Notes: a model not told the origin generated them from the sequence alone. 32,322 nucleotides of DNA from CAZMCT01 sp964564785 (GCA_964564785.1 CAZMCT010000030.1:1-32322); one strand, 5' to 3'; positions 22,826 through 31,222 are shown, numbered from the stretch's first letter. Translations and numbers: made by a program.

Positions 22826-23305
22826 ATGCATAGCTATTGTGACGACCGCGGCGCTTCGCTCATGTCGCTCTTCGACCACCTGCCGGAGATCCCGGGACAA
22901 GTGAACGTCTCCCGGATGTACGCGGGCGCGGTCAAAGCCTGGCATCGCCATGCGCTCCAGGATGATCACTGGGTGGTCGTGGGCGGCGACCTGAAGATCG
23001 GGCTGTACAACACCGAGCCCAAAGCGATGACTGCGGAACTGCGCCTGGCGGGCCCGACGGCCGGCGCCGAACAGCTCGTGCCGGTCGAAGTGCCGTCGCA
23101 GGCGGGCCGCGCGGTCTACTTGGGCGAGCATCGGCCGGGCGTCCTGCGCATCCCCGCAGGACTGTGGCACGGGGGCGTGGCCGTCGGCGGCCGCGACGCG
23201 CTGCTGTTGTACTACGTCACGCGGAAGTACAACCCGCAGCAGCCGGACGAGCAACGGGCCGACTGGGACCAGTTCGACTTCTCGTGGACGGTGGAGCACA
23301 AGTAG
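22826..23305 (+). CDS. RmlC-like cupin, dTDP-4-dehydrorhamnose 3,5-epimerase family
   Basis: 159 residues from ATG 22826, with CAGGAGAG upstream. A single double-stranded beta-helix is apparent. EIPGQVNVSRMYAGAVKAWH, RHALQDDHWVVVGGDLKIGL, then RPGVLRIPAGLWHGGVAVGG match the RmlC family. His40 and His42 (WHRH) stand where the catalytic His lies. It would epimerise dTDP-4-keto-6-deoxyglucose at C3 and C5, the step missing from the rfbA-B-D set, though non-canonical RmlC homologues can have other roles. It is the only plus-strand gene of the polysaccharide region, and a repeat hairpin stands just upstream of its ribosome site. Confidence 0.85.
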   Translation: MHSYCDDRGASLMSLFDHLPEIPGQVNVSRMYAGAVKAWHRHALQDDHWVVVGGDLKIGLYNTEPKAMTAELRLAGPTAGAEQLVPVEVPSQAGRAVYLGEHRPGVLRIPAGLWHGGVAVGGRDALLLYYVTRKYNPQQPDEQRADWDQFDFSWTVEHK

Positions 23306-23376
23306 CACAACCAGGGCCGCCGGGCCGCCTTCGGAACCTCGTCCCGCCGTGCCGGTCCGCAGGCCGAAACGGACAT

Positions 23377-25239
23377 TCACCGCCGCACGACGACGCGGCG
23401 ATCGGGCTCACCTCGATCCGAGGCGGCGACGACCGGCAGCGCGGGCACCACGTGCCCACCGGGGTGTTCGAAACGCACGGCCGGCGGCGCCTGCGCCGCA
23501 CCGGTCGGCGGCAAAAGCGCCTCGCGGCGGTCGCCCCCGGGGATCATCCACCGCAGCGGCACGCTCCAGCGGCCGCCGAGCGTCAGCAGCGTCGCCAGGA
23601 AGATGCGAAAGTCGAGACTCAGCGACCAGTGCCGGACGTACAGCAGGTCCATGTGAATCCACTGGTGGAAGTCGCCGGCCGAGCGGTCCGCCCGACACAC
23701 CTGCCACAGCCCGGTGATCCCCGGCCGCACCGCCAGCCGGGCCTCGCGCCACGGCACGCAGATCTGGTTCTCGCGGAACGGCGACGGCCGCGGGCCGATC
23801 AGGCTCATCTCGCCCCGCAGCACGTTGTAGAGCTGCGGCAGCTCGTCGATGTTGGTGAGGCGCAGCCAGTGCCCCAGCCGGGTGACGCGCGGGTCGCGCG
23901 GCAGCTTGAACTGCGGCCCGTCCACCAGATTCTCGCGGTACAGCGCCCGTTGCAGCGCGTGGGCCCCGTGCACCATGGTCCGGAACTTCCAGCACCGAAA
24001 GACCCGGCCGCCGCGCCCCTCGCGCTCATGGCTGAACAGCACCGGGCCGCGCGACGTCAGCTTGATCAGCGCCGCCACCACCACCAGGAGCGGCGACAGG
24101 AGGAGCAGTCCTGCCAGCGCGAGCACCGCGTCGAAGACCCGCTTGGCCAGCGCCGCCGGGTGGCGGCTGGCCGCCCGGTGGAGCGGCACCGCACGGGCGC
24201 TACTGCCCGCCTCGGGCGCAAACAGCTCGTGCGCCCGCGCACTCGGCGCGGGCGGCTCGGCCACGGACGCGCTGTCCATGCCGTCCACCAGCACGCGGTT
24301 CACCACACTGGCGCCCGCGCGAATACGCACCTCGGCCGCGATGAGACTCTGTGAGACCAGTGCTTGTCGGCCGACGCGCACGCCGGTCCCCAGCACGGCC
24401 GGGCCGATCACGACCGCATCGACATCAATGACCACGTCGTCGTGCACAATGACCGGTCCGTACATGCGGCTGCCAGGGTGGATCCGGCAGCGGGCGCCGA
24501 CCAGAACGCCGGGCGCGTACTCGCTGAAGCCGCTGGGCGCCGGACCGCGCAGCGCCGCAAACGTGACCGACTCGCTCAGCGCGAGCAGGTCCTGCGGTTG
24601 CAGGAGATCCAACGCGGGGCCGACCGCCGTCACGTCGCGGCCGGGCACGCCCGACGCAGCCAAACGCGTGCGCATCCGCTCCGGCGAGAACAGATCGCCA
24701 CGTTGCAGGTGCCGGGCCATGGCGACCGAGATGAGCGTGCAGCTCACCGCGGCCGTGTTGAGATGCGTCCTCCCTTCGTACAGCCGCTGAATCACGCGCA
24801 CATGGTCCTCGGCATCGCAAACGACGCGCTCGCGCGTGCCGTCTGCGTTCCGCTGGCGGTGTACCAGGTGCAGCGCCTCCGGGCGGGCCGGCTCGCCGTT
24901 TCGCGGCAGCAGGCGCCCGAGGTCCCCGCGCGGCAAGCGCCGGGCATCGACGAACAGCAGCCAGTCAGCCGGCTCGTACGTGTCCAAGAACCGACCGAAG
25001 CCGGCGGGTTCCAGGATGGACGCCTTGGCCACTGAAGCCTCGACCGCCCGGCGGTCATCCGCATCGGCCGATTCGTTCAGCGCCACAACCCACGAATCGA
25101 CATTGGCCGCCGCCAGCTCGCGGCGCAGCGCGCCCGCAAGCGTCTCGGCCCCGAGCGGTAGGTCCAGCAGCGACGGCGCCGCCGAGGCCACGCCGCCGAA
25201 TCGGGCGCGCCAATCAATCACGATGACCGTCGTGGCCAC
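23377..25239 (-). CDS. Polyprenyl glycosylphosphotransferase (WbaP/WcaJ C-terminal domain) fused to a degenerate nucleotidyltransferase/LbH-like N-terminus
   Basis: 620 residues from GTG 25239, sharing one base with the kinase stop (TAGTG). Residues ~1-235 look like a nucleotidyltransferase or GT-A fold without the LAGGxGTR loop (VIVIDWRARFGGV instead). Residues ~243-320 form hexapeptide-like turns (VGARCRIHPGSRMYGPVIV). From ~362 comes a bacterial sugar transferase: KRVFDAVLALAGLLLLSPL with a membrane helix, CWKFRTM (416-422), NIDELPQLYNVLRGEMSLIG and PRP (463-484), and RLAVRPGITGLWQV (501-514). This domain loads the first sugar phosphate onto undecaprenyl phosphate. Typical WbaP/WcaJ proteins instead have several N-terminal helices. 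The C-terminal ~50 residues are variable. Its N-terminal half resembles the stand-alone protein encoded at 27598-28620. Confidence 0.9.
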   Translation of the reverse strand: MATTVIVIDWRARFGGVASAAPSLLDLPLGAETLAGALRRELAAANVDSWVVALNESADADDRRAVEASVAKASILEPAGFGRFLDTYEPADWLLFVDARRLPRGDLGRLLPRNGEPARPEALHLVHRQRNADGTRERVVCDAEDHVRVIQRLYEGRTHLNTAAVSCTLISVAMARHLQRGDLFSPERMRTRLAASGVPGRDVTAVGPALDLLQPQDLLALSESVTFAALRGPAPSGFSEYAPGVLVGARCRIHPGSRMYGPVIVHDDVVIDVDAVVIGPAVLGTGVRVGRQALVSQSLIAAEVRIRAGASVVNRVLVDGMDSASVAEPPAPSARAHELFAPEAGSSARAVPLHRAASRHPAALAKRVFDAVLALAGLLLLSPLLVVVAALIKLTSRGPVLFSHEREGRGGRVFRCWKFRTMVHGAHALQRALYRENLVDGPQFKLPRDPRVTRLGHWLRLTNIDELPQLYNVLRGEMSLIGPRPSPFRENQICVPWREARLAVRPGITGLWQVCRADRSAGDFHQWIHMDLLYVRHWSLSLDFRIFLATLLTLGGRWSVPLRWMIPGGDRREALLPPTGAAQAPPAVRFEHPGGHVVPALPVVAASDRGEPDRRVVVRR

Positions 25240-27608
25240 TACCCGGACCTCGCAACATCGTCGGCCGGCGCCGCAGCGCTCGGCGCCGGCGGGGACACCG
25301 GCGGAGCAGACGCCCCCGGCTCGCTCCCATAGCCGTAGCCGTACCCATAGCTCTCGCGGCCGGCCGAGCCCACGAACACCGTGCCCAGCAGCCGGCCGCC
25401 CGTGGCCCGCAGCAGCGTCAGCGCCTCGAGCACGGCGCTGCGCCGGCAGTGCCGCTCGCGGACGACGAGAATCGTGCCATCCGCGCGCCCCGCCAGGATC
25501 GCCGCGTCCGCCAGCCCGAGCAGCGGCGCGCTGTCCAGCAGAATGAAGTCGTACTCCGTACGCCACCTCTCCAGCAGCGAGGAGAATACGCCGTTGGCCA
25601 TCAGCTCGCGGTCTTCGTAGCGCGCGGCCGTGCCCGCCGGGAGCACGCTCAGCCCCGCGACATCCGCGAGCCGCGTAATGCCGACCGCCTCGCCGTCCGC
25701 CAGAACCTCGCGCAGGCCCGGCTGCGCATCGATCGCGAAATGTGCGGCCACGCTCGGCCGACGCATGTCGGTGTCGACCAGCAGCACCCGATGACCGCTC
25801 TGCGCGAGGCTGCGGGCCAGCAGCGCCGCCAGTGTGCTCTTGCCCGAACCCAACGTCGCGCTCGTGATCTGCACGATCGCGCCGCGGCCGCCACCCATAC
25901 GCGTCAACAGCGCCGTTCGGATCACCCGCACGGATTCGAGGCACGCGGCCGACGGCTCCGGTCCGACCGCCCGCGCATCGCGCTCCAGCGGCAGATAACC
26001 GAGGAATGCCCCCTGGAGCGGCTGCGCAATCTCGACGGCCCGGTCGACCGTGGGGCTCAGCCGGATCCGCAGGAATGCCAGCCCGACACTCAGTCCCAGG
26101 GCTCCGATCACCGCCGCAATGGTGAACTTCTCGCGCTTGTCGTCCTGCGGCTCGCTGGGCTCCGTGGCCGGGAACGTCCGCACCAGGCCCGCCACTTCGC
26201 GGTTCATCCGCATTTCCTCGAGCCGCCGCTCGAGCTGCTGCCGCATCTCTTCGGTCTTCATCCGCGCGGCCGTCTTCTGGGCCAGCTTCTCCGCCTCGCT
26301 GAAGAACACCTGGGCCTTGCTTCGCTCCTCCTCGAGCTGACGCGTCAGCAGCTCGAGCCGCACGGTCATTTGCTCCACGGTCTCGCCCATCGCCCGCGCG
26401 CCGCTGTCCAGCGGGCGGCTGGGCCCGAGCTGGTCCAGCTGGGCCTCCCACGCCCGCAGCTGCGCTTCGGCGTCGTCCCGCAGGCGGCGCAGGTCCACCA
26501 GCCGCGGGTCGGACTCGCCAAAGCGGGCTTCCCGCCGCTCCGCCTCCGAGCGGGCCGCGGTCAGCCGGTCGTTCAGCTGCTGCCAGCGCGGGTCCAGCGC
26601 GTAGCGCAGCCCCTGCCCGGGCTGGGTCGTCGCCTGGGTCGCCGCCGGCAACTCCTCGCCCACCACGGCGGCAGCTTCCCCGGCCGCGTCGGGGCCGGGC
26701 GGCGCCGCGTCCTCCGCGTTCCGGGCGGGCACGGCCGCGAGCGTGCGTTGTGCCACCTGGAGGTCGGTCTTGAGGCCCTCGATCGTCGCCTCGAGTCGCA
26801 GGATCATCAGGGCCCGCTCGCGCACCAGGTCCTCAGGCGCTCCCGTGCCGAGGTTGTGGCGGAGCTGCGCCGTCGTCTCCTCCAACCCCCGCAGCTCGAT
26901 CTCACGATCGCCGATCTCCTTGCGGAGCTTGCCCATCAGCTCGTTTTCACTGCTGGACGCCCGCTCGTTGGTGAACCGCACGTAGTGCTCCAGCACCTTG
27001 TCGACGATCAGCTTGGCCTCGCCCGGTGTCGGCGTCTTCATCGATACGACGATGAGCTGCTTGCCCTTGGGCGCGTGCGCTTCGAGGGTCTGCGTCAGCC
27101 GATCCAGCGGGGGCAAGTTCGGCCGCAGCCGGGCCCGCTCGAGCAGCGATTCGAGCGGCGAGGCCGGCTCGTTCCGATACCAGCGCGTTTCACGCACCGC
27201 GGCGTCGTCGAGCACGCCGTTGAGCACAACCGGATTCCGGATGAAATCGGCCTGGCTGCCGCGGTAGCTCTCGTACAGCGGCACCATGTCGCTCTTGCCG
27301 GCCAGCAACTGCGGAATGACTGGCGAAACCTCGATGAACGCGCTGGCCTGGTACTGCGGCACGCGCAGCAGCCAGATCCCCGACACGGCCAGCGCGGACA
27401 CGAGCAGGAACACGCCCAGGATGCTCCAGCGGTAACCCCAGAGCATCCAAGGCGAGAACGGCCGCACCGCGCGGGCTGTCCCCGGCCCCGCGAGGGGCGC
27501 ATCGACCTCCAGCGACGCCGAAAAGTCTGCGTACGCGGCGCCGGCCGGTGCGGACGCTCCCGCGCCGACCCGCGACAGCGGCTGTGGTGTACTCGGATCA
27601 GTGCTCAA
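25239..27608 (-). CDS. Wzz/Wzc-type chain-length determinant with BY-kinase domain
   Basis: 789 residues from TTG 27608. This start has AGGAG 8 nt upstream and overlaps the previous gene by 11 bp; no ATG fits. A cytoplasmic N-terminus precedes helix 1 (~60-80). A periplasmic region with long coiled coil follows (~215-290 and ~340-470), then helix 2 (~496-514) and a tyrosine-kinase domain: Walker A TLGSGKST (585-592), Walker A' VLLVDTDMRRP (608-618) and Walker B FILLDS (688-693). The tail has four alternating tyrosines, YGYGYGYG (754-761), a likely autophosphorylation cluster. The protein controls chain length and export of the polysaccharide in the inner membrane. A linker of Ala/Gly/Pro/Gln (~300-335) looks inserted. 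Confidence 0.93.
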   Translation of the reverse strand: MSTDPSTPQPLSRVGAGASAPAGAAYADFSASLEVDAPLAGPGTARAVRPFSPWMLWGYRWSILGVFLLVSALAVSGIWLLRVPQYQASAFIEVSPVIPQLLAGKSDMVPLYESYRGSQADFIRNPVVLNGVLDDAAVRETRWYRNEPASPLESLLERARLRPNLPPLDRLTQTLEAHAPKGKQLIVVSMKTPTPGEAKLIVDKVLEHYVRFTNERASSSENELMGKLRKEIGDREIELRGLEETTAQLRHNLGTGAPEDLVRERALMILRLEATIEGLKTDLQVAQRTLAAVPARNAEDAAPPGPDAAGEAAAVVGEELPAATQATTQPGQGLRYALDPRWQQLNDRLTAARSEAERREARFGESDPRLVDLRRLRDDAEAQLRAWEAQLDQLGPSRPLDSGARAMGETVEQMTVRLELLTRQLEEERSKAQVFFSEAEKLAQKTAARMKTEEMRQQLERRLEEMRMNREVAGLVRTFPATEPSEPQDDKREKFTIAAVIGALGLSVGLAFLRIRLSPTVDRAVEIAQPLQGAFLGYLPLERDARAVGPEPSAACLESVRVIRTALLTRMGGGRGAIVQITSATLGSGKSTLAALLARSLAQSGHRVLLVDTDMRRPSVAAHFAIDAQPGLREVLADGEAVGITRLADVAGLSVLPAGTAARYEDRELMANGVFSSLLERWRTEYDFILLDSAPLLGLADAAILAGRADGTILVVRERHCRRSAVLEALTLLRATGGRLLGTVFVGSAGRESYGYGYGYGSEPGASAPPVSPPAPSAAAPADDVARSG

Positions 27609-28620
27609 CGCGCGGCTCCTCACGATGCGTCTCGCATGCTCGCACTCTGCTACTATTCGAACAGGTCTCGCCATGCCGCATTGCGCCCGCGGCCAGCGAT
27701 ACACCCGTCGTCACCAGGCAGCCCCCCAGACCCGCTCGCTCATGAATCACGCTGCGGTCCCAAAGCACCGAGTTCGTCACTACCGATCCGGCTTTCAGCA
27801 CGCATTGGCTCCCGACCACGGTCGGACCGATCACGATCGCGCCATCTTCCACCACGCTCTCCGGGCCGATCATCACCGGACCGATGACGCGGGCGCCGGG
27901 CGACACACGCGCGGTCGGCACCAGGTACGTGCCGTTCCGCCAGTGGTAACCTTCCACGTGCAGTTCGCCCGCGCCGATGCGACCGAGCACCGCCGCCTGT
28001 AAAGCGAGGTACGAAGCCAGACCGCGCACCCGTGGCGACGGCCGCTCGGACGCGTACGTCAAAACACGGGCGCTGCCCCGGTGCAGGCCGGGCAGCAACG
28101 TCTCTTTCAAGTCCTGAAATCCGGTCGCCGACACCGCCTCGAGCGCCCGACTCGTAAAGACGTAGATCCCGACCGGGTCCAGCCAAGGCTCCGAATCGCC
28201 CGACGCGGCCGCCTTGCGATGCACGACCACCGTGGCCGCGGCCTGCTGCCGCGCGTGCCATTCCAGCAGCGCCCGCAATTCGACCCCGGGAATGATCGAC
28301 CCATCCACGACGACGACCTGCTCGGCCCCCGCCAGATGCGCCGCATCGCGAATACAGCCGGCCGGCCCGCGTGGGACCCGGTCTTCGTAGTAATCCAGGT
28401 CGAGTCCCGCAGCTTGGCCGTCGCGCAGGAAAGCCTGCAAGCTGTGCCCGTCCTCGTTCGCACAAATCACCACCCGCGTGATGTTCGCCTCCCGCAGCCA
28501 AGCCAGCGTGTATGTGATGAGCGGGGCGTTTGCCACCGGCAGCAGCGCCCGCGGGCACAATGCCGCCAGGGCGTTCTCGCGCCACACGTGCGAACCCGCG
28601 AGAATGATGCCGGCCGTCAT
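27598..28620 (-). CDS. Degenerate nucleotidyltransferase with C-terminal LbH (GlmU/GDP-mannose pyrophosphorylase-like)
   Basis: 340 residues from ATG 28620, overlapping the upstream stop as ATGA. MTAGIILAG starts a nucleotidyltransferase fold, but the conserved GGxGTRL...PK loop reads AGSHVWRENALAALCPRALL: GTR is lost and the Lys is Arg. LITYTLAWLREANITRVVIC and VVVVDGSIIPGVEL match the rest of the fold. From ~245 hexapeptide turns follow (ARVSPGARVIGPVMIGPESV, then EDGAIVIGPTVVG). Either it uses an altered catalytic loop or it is a non-catalytic paralogue with a binding or regulatory role. It sits directly before the BY-kinase and resembles the N-terminal half of the priming transferase at 23377-25239. 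Confidence 0.82.
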   Translation of the reverse strand: MTAGIILAGSHVWRENALAALCPRALLPVANAPLITYTLAWLREANITRVVICANEDGHSLQAFLRDGQAAGLDLDYYEDRVPRGPAGCIRDAAHLAGAEQVVVVDGSIIPGVELRALLEWHARQQAAATVVVHRKAAASGDSEPWLDPVGIYVFTSRALEAVSATGFQDLKETLLPGLHRGSARVLTYASERPSPRVRGLASYLALQAAVLGRIGAGELHVEGYHWRNGTYLVPTARVSPGARVIGPVMIGPESVVEDGAIVIGPTVVGSQCVLKAGSVVTNSVLWDRSVIHERAGLGGCLVTTGVSLAAGAMRHGETCSNSSRVRACETHREEPRVEH

Positions 28621-29363
28621 CCGGTCGTGATCGCCGCAGCGCCGGAGGCCGAGAGCTCATCATCGACCGCCGCGGCTGCACCTGCCGCGCCCCGGCCCTG
28701 CCGCTCGGCCGCCGGGCCGCGGGCGAGCCGCGTGCGTCGAACGTAGAAGGCGAGGCGGACCAGGCCCCCAAACAGCAGGCAAAGTACGCCCGCGCCCGCC
28801 ATGTACTGCTGCTTCCAGCCGATCCCCGGCCCGCGGGTCAGACCGAACCAGTCGCTGCACAGCGCAGCCCCGAGCAGAAACGCACCCGCGAGGGCGATCA
28901 CGTCCGCCCGCAGGAGCAGCCCGACCAGGATCAGCAGGACGCCCGTGACCGCGCCCATCTGTTGGTGCCAGCCGAACCCCGCATGTCCCCCGGGAACCAG
29001 CCAGTCGCCCGCCAGCCCCACGACGCACAGGACGAAACCCGCGAGCGACACCAGTGCGTGCCATGTGACACGCGCCCGCTCGCCGCCGCAGGCCGCCCGC
29101 TTCGGTGCCGCGCGCGCCGCACAATCGAGACAGAGACGCCGCAGGACCGGCTGCCCCCGCGCGTACCCGTCCAGAATCAGCACGCGCGACACCGCGTTGC
29201 AGTTTTCGCATCGTTTCCGTTTCAACGTCGCCCCGCGCTCCTCACCATCGCCGCCCGCGTTGGGCTCCCACTCGGCTGCGCCCCGACACGCCGACCGCAC
29301 CTCGTGAGCCTGGTCAGGCCGGACGCGGGACGAGGCTGATAATGACTTGACATCGATGTTCAT
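28617..29363 (-). CDS. Zinc-ribbon membrane protein of unknown function
   Basis: 248 residues from ATG 29363, chosen because GGGGG precedes it at 5 nt; a TTG four codons earlier is possible. Two CxxC pairs, RCENCNA (Cys52, Cys55) and RLCLDCAAR (Cys78, Cys81), form a probable zinc ribbon. About four membrane helices follow (ALVSLAGFVLCVVGLAGDWL, VTGVLLILVGLLL, ALAGAFLLGAALC, GAGVLCLLFGGLVRLAFYV). Between them GFGWHQQMGA and GIGWKQQYMAGAG repeat the motif G-x-G-W-x-Q-Q, so the membrane part is an internal duplication. The C-terminus is Ala-rich. I do not recognise a family. Its place in the polysaccharide operon, coupled to the next gene by ATGA, suggests an envelope role. Confidence 0.8.
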   Translation of the reverse strand: MNIDVKSLSASSRVRPDQAHEVRSACRGAAEWEPNAGGDGEERGATLKRKRCENCNAVSRVLILDGYARGQPVLRRLCLDCAARAAPKRAACGGERARVTWHALVSLAGFVLCVVGLAGDWLVPGGHAGFGWHQQMGAVTGVLLILVGLLLRADVIALAGAFLLGAALCSDWFGLTRGPGIGWKQQYMAGAGVLCLLFGGLVRLAFYVRRTRLARGPAAERQGRGAAGAAAAVDDELSASGAAAITTG

Positions 29364-29449
29364 ACCGACCCCCAATCACGCACGCTTCGTGTCACCCCGG
29401 AGAGCGCCGGCCCGCGCACGAGCGGCGCCGCCCACGCCGGCCCGAGGAC

Positions 29450-30079
29450 TCACGCGACCACTTCGAGCAAAGCGGCGTCCACCTCGACCACCGCGGACTG
29501 CCCGAGCGTCGACACGCTCAGGTACATCCGGCAGCGCCCGCCTTGCCGGATCACCACGCCTTCCACGTCCTTCAGGGCCCCGTGTGTGATCCGGCAGCGC
29601 TGGCCGGCCTGTAGCGCCGGAAACAGCTCCACGTTCGCCCCACGCTCGACCACGCAGCAAATGTGTTGTAGCTCGCGGCGCAATCCGGCCTGGTCCTCGA
29701 CCGGCAGGATCTTCGCGATTCGGTTCGTCCGTCGGGCGTGCTCGCACTCCCCGTGATCGCCGCATAGGAACACGTAGCCCGGAAACAACGGCACCTGGAA
29801 CGTCGCCTTGCGCTTCGCGTACGTGTGGTGCACGCTCACCAGCGGCAGATAATGTGCGATGCCACGCTCGGCCAGTGCGCTCGCGACGCGCTTCTCGTTC
29901 CGCGCCCGGGTGTGCAGCACCCACCAGCGGCCCGGACACCGCGCGATCCACGTGCCGCGGTCGGCCGCCGCCGACGCCAGAAGCGCCCCCTCCTCAGGGG
30001 CCCGCACGTCCGCCGGCATCTCAGCGAACGCCGCCTCTTCCTCCGACCGCAAATCCACTTGCACGCCCCGATCGTTCAT
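29450..30079 (-). CDS. NusG/RfaH-like (UpxY-type) transcription antiterminator
   Basis: 209 residues from ATG 30079, which has GAGAGG 9 nt upstream; GTG 30100 and ATG 30088 are alternatives. The N-terminal ~48 residues are acidic and unique. The NGN domain runs ~52-150: RWWVLHTRARNEKRVASALA, YLPLV, and VPLFPGYVFL. The KOW domain is ~157-205: LQAGQRCRITHGALKDVEGV with RMYLSVSTLGQSAVVEVDA. NusG paralogues of this type (RfaH, UpxY, LoaP) let RNA polymerase read through long polysaccharide operons. It is the second gene of the block and the leader is long, which fits antitermination of the cluster downstream. That role is inference. Confidence 0.9.
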   Translation of the reverse strand: MNDRGVQVDLRSEEEAAFAEMPADVRAPEEGALLASAAADRGTWIARCPGRWWVLHTRARNEKRVASALAERGIAHYLPLVSVHHTYAKRKATFQVPLFPGYVFLCGDHGECEHARRTNRIAKILPVEDQAGLRRELQHICCVVERGANVELFPALQAGQRCRITHGALKDVEGVVIRQGGRCRMYLSVSTLGQSAVVEVDAALLEVVA

Positions 30080-30110
30080 GCCATCCATCCTCTCGGTCAC
30101 TGGCGGCCTG

Positions 30111-30890
30111 TCAGCCGGTGCTCTGCATCATCATCCGCGTCAACTCGACCGCGTTCCGCACACGCATCTTCTGATTGATGTGCGAGCGGTGAATCTCCAC
30201 CGTCTTCTCGCTGATCCCCAGCTCGCGGGCGATCGCGTGCGTGGACGAGCCGGCCACCACCAGCCGCGCCACCTGGCGTTCACGCGGCGTCAACTGCGCG
30301 TAGCGCGCCTGCACCGCGTCACGTTCCAGCCGCTGCGAGCGCCGCCCGAGGTCCGCCGCAATCGCACGCAGAATGGCGGGCATCATCTGCTGGCCGAGCA
30401 GCCGAGCCTCGATCACGTCCATCACGCCGGCTTTCAGCGCCCTGACCGCCGCGGACAGATCGCCCCCGTCGGCCGTCAGGATCATCGGCAGGCCCGCGCC
30501 GCGGGTGCTCAGTTCGCCCTGTAGCTCGCTGGCGCTCATCGAGCACATCTGCGGCCCGACCACTACGCAGCCCGCCTGGTCCACCGGCAGCTCGCTCAGG
30601 AATGACGCGGCGTCCGCGTACGCCCGAACCTTCAGTCCCGACGACTCGACCAGCTCCCGAATGCATTGCCGCAGCCCCGAATCACTGTGCACCACGAACA
30701 CGACCGGGGCCTCCCCGTTCACGCCGTCTTCGGCTACGGGCCGGCGGACGCGGCGCGGCTCACGCTCGTCACGCCGCATCGGCCGGCGCCCCTGCTGCAC
30801 AGTCTCGCTCGTCGCGCCCGGGATCAGGTGCGGCGCGTGAGCCGGCGGCTTCGATTCCGGCCAGGCGGCTTCTGGTGACACTTGCGACAT
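30111..30890 (-). CDS. LuxR/FixJ-type regulator with a degenerate receiver domain
   Basis: 259 residues from ATG 30890; an ATG at 30779 (residue 38) has a better spaced GGGG and is an alternative start. Residues ~62-170 form a receiver-like fold (VVFVVHSDSGLRQCIRELV, LPMILTADGGDLSAAVRAL). The phosphoacceptor Asp is replaced by Gly112 (VVVGPQMCSMSASELQ), the first acidic pair is reduced to HSD, and the conserved Lys is Ala162 (VIEARLL). It is therefore unlikely to be phosphorylated in the usual way. Residues ~198-255 are a LuxR HTH: LTPRERQVARLVVAGSSTHA, IARELGISEKTVEIHRSHIN. It is the first gene of the minus-strand block and likely controls it. It has no histidine kinase partner here. Confidence 0.9.
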   Translation of the reverse strand: MSQVSPEAAWPESKPPAHAPHLIPGATSETVQQGRRPMRRDEREPRRVRRPVAEDGVNGEAPVVFVVHSDSGLRQCIRELVESSGLKVRAYADAASFLSELPVDQAGCVVVGPQMCSMSASELQGELSTRGAGLPMILTADGGDLSAAVRALKAGVMDVIEARLLGQQMMPAILRAIAADLGRRSQRLERDAVQARYAQLTPRERQVARLVVAGSSTHAIARELGISEKTVEIHRSHINQKMRVRNAVELTRMMMQSTG

Positions 30891-31147
30891 CCTCGTCAGA
30901 TCCGACTGCGTGCCGCGCCCGTGAACGGCGCGCTCGATAACTGGCTCGCCTCATGCACACACACCCTCACCCGCATCAGCTCTGCCGAACGGTGCGTCCG
31001 AATCGTGTCGGTAACGTGCGACCGACAGACTCGATCTGCGGGCGCAGACTCCGTCCCCGTCGATTAGGCGACTGCCTTCCCGGCCGACAGGGTCCCCGCG
31101 TGACCAGCCGCCGCTTTGAGGTCGCGCAAACGTCGGCGCGCCCGTTT

Positions 31148-31162
31148 CCTTATCTGATAAGG
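31148..31162. promoter_or_regulatory. 15-bp palindrome, possible operator
   Basis: CCTTATCTGATAAGG is a perfect palindrome with 7-bp arms and a 1-nt centre, which suits a protein dimer site better than an RNA hairpin. A related CCTTATG lies at 31186-31192. Confidence 0.4.
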
Positions 31163-31222
31163 CGTGGGCGTCCCTACCCCCTACACCTTATGCACACCTG
31201 GGGGGTTCCACTTACTGGAGCG

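Noticed and set aside
25449..27887. 812-residue plus-strand open frame
   Set aside because: Antisense shadow of the BY-kinase; low-complexity Arg/His/Gln translation.
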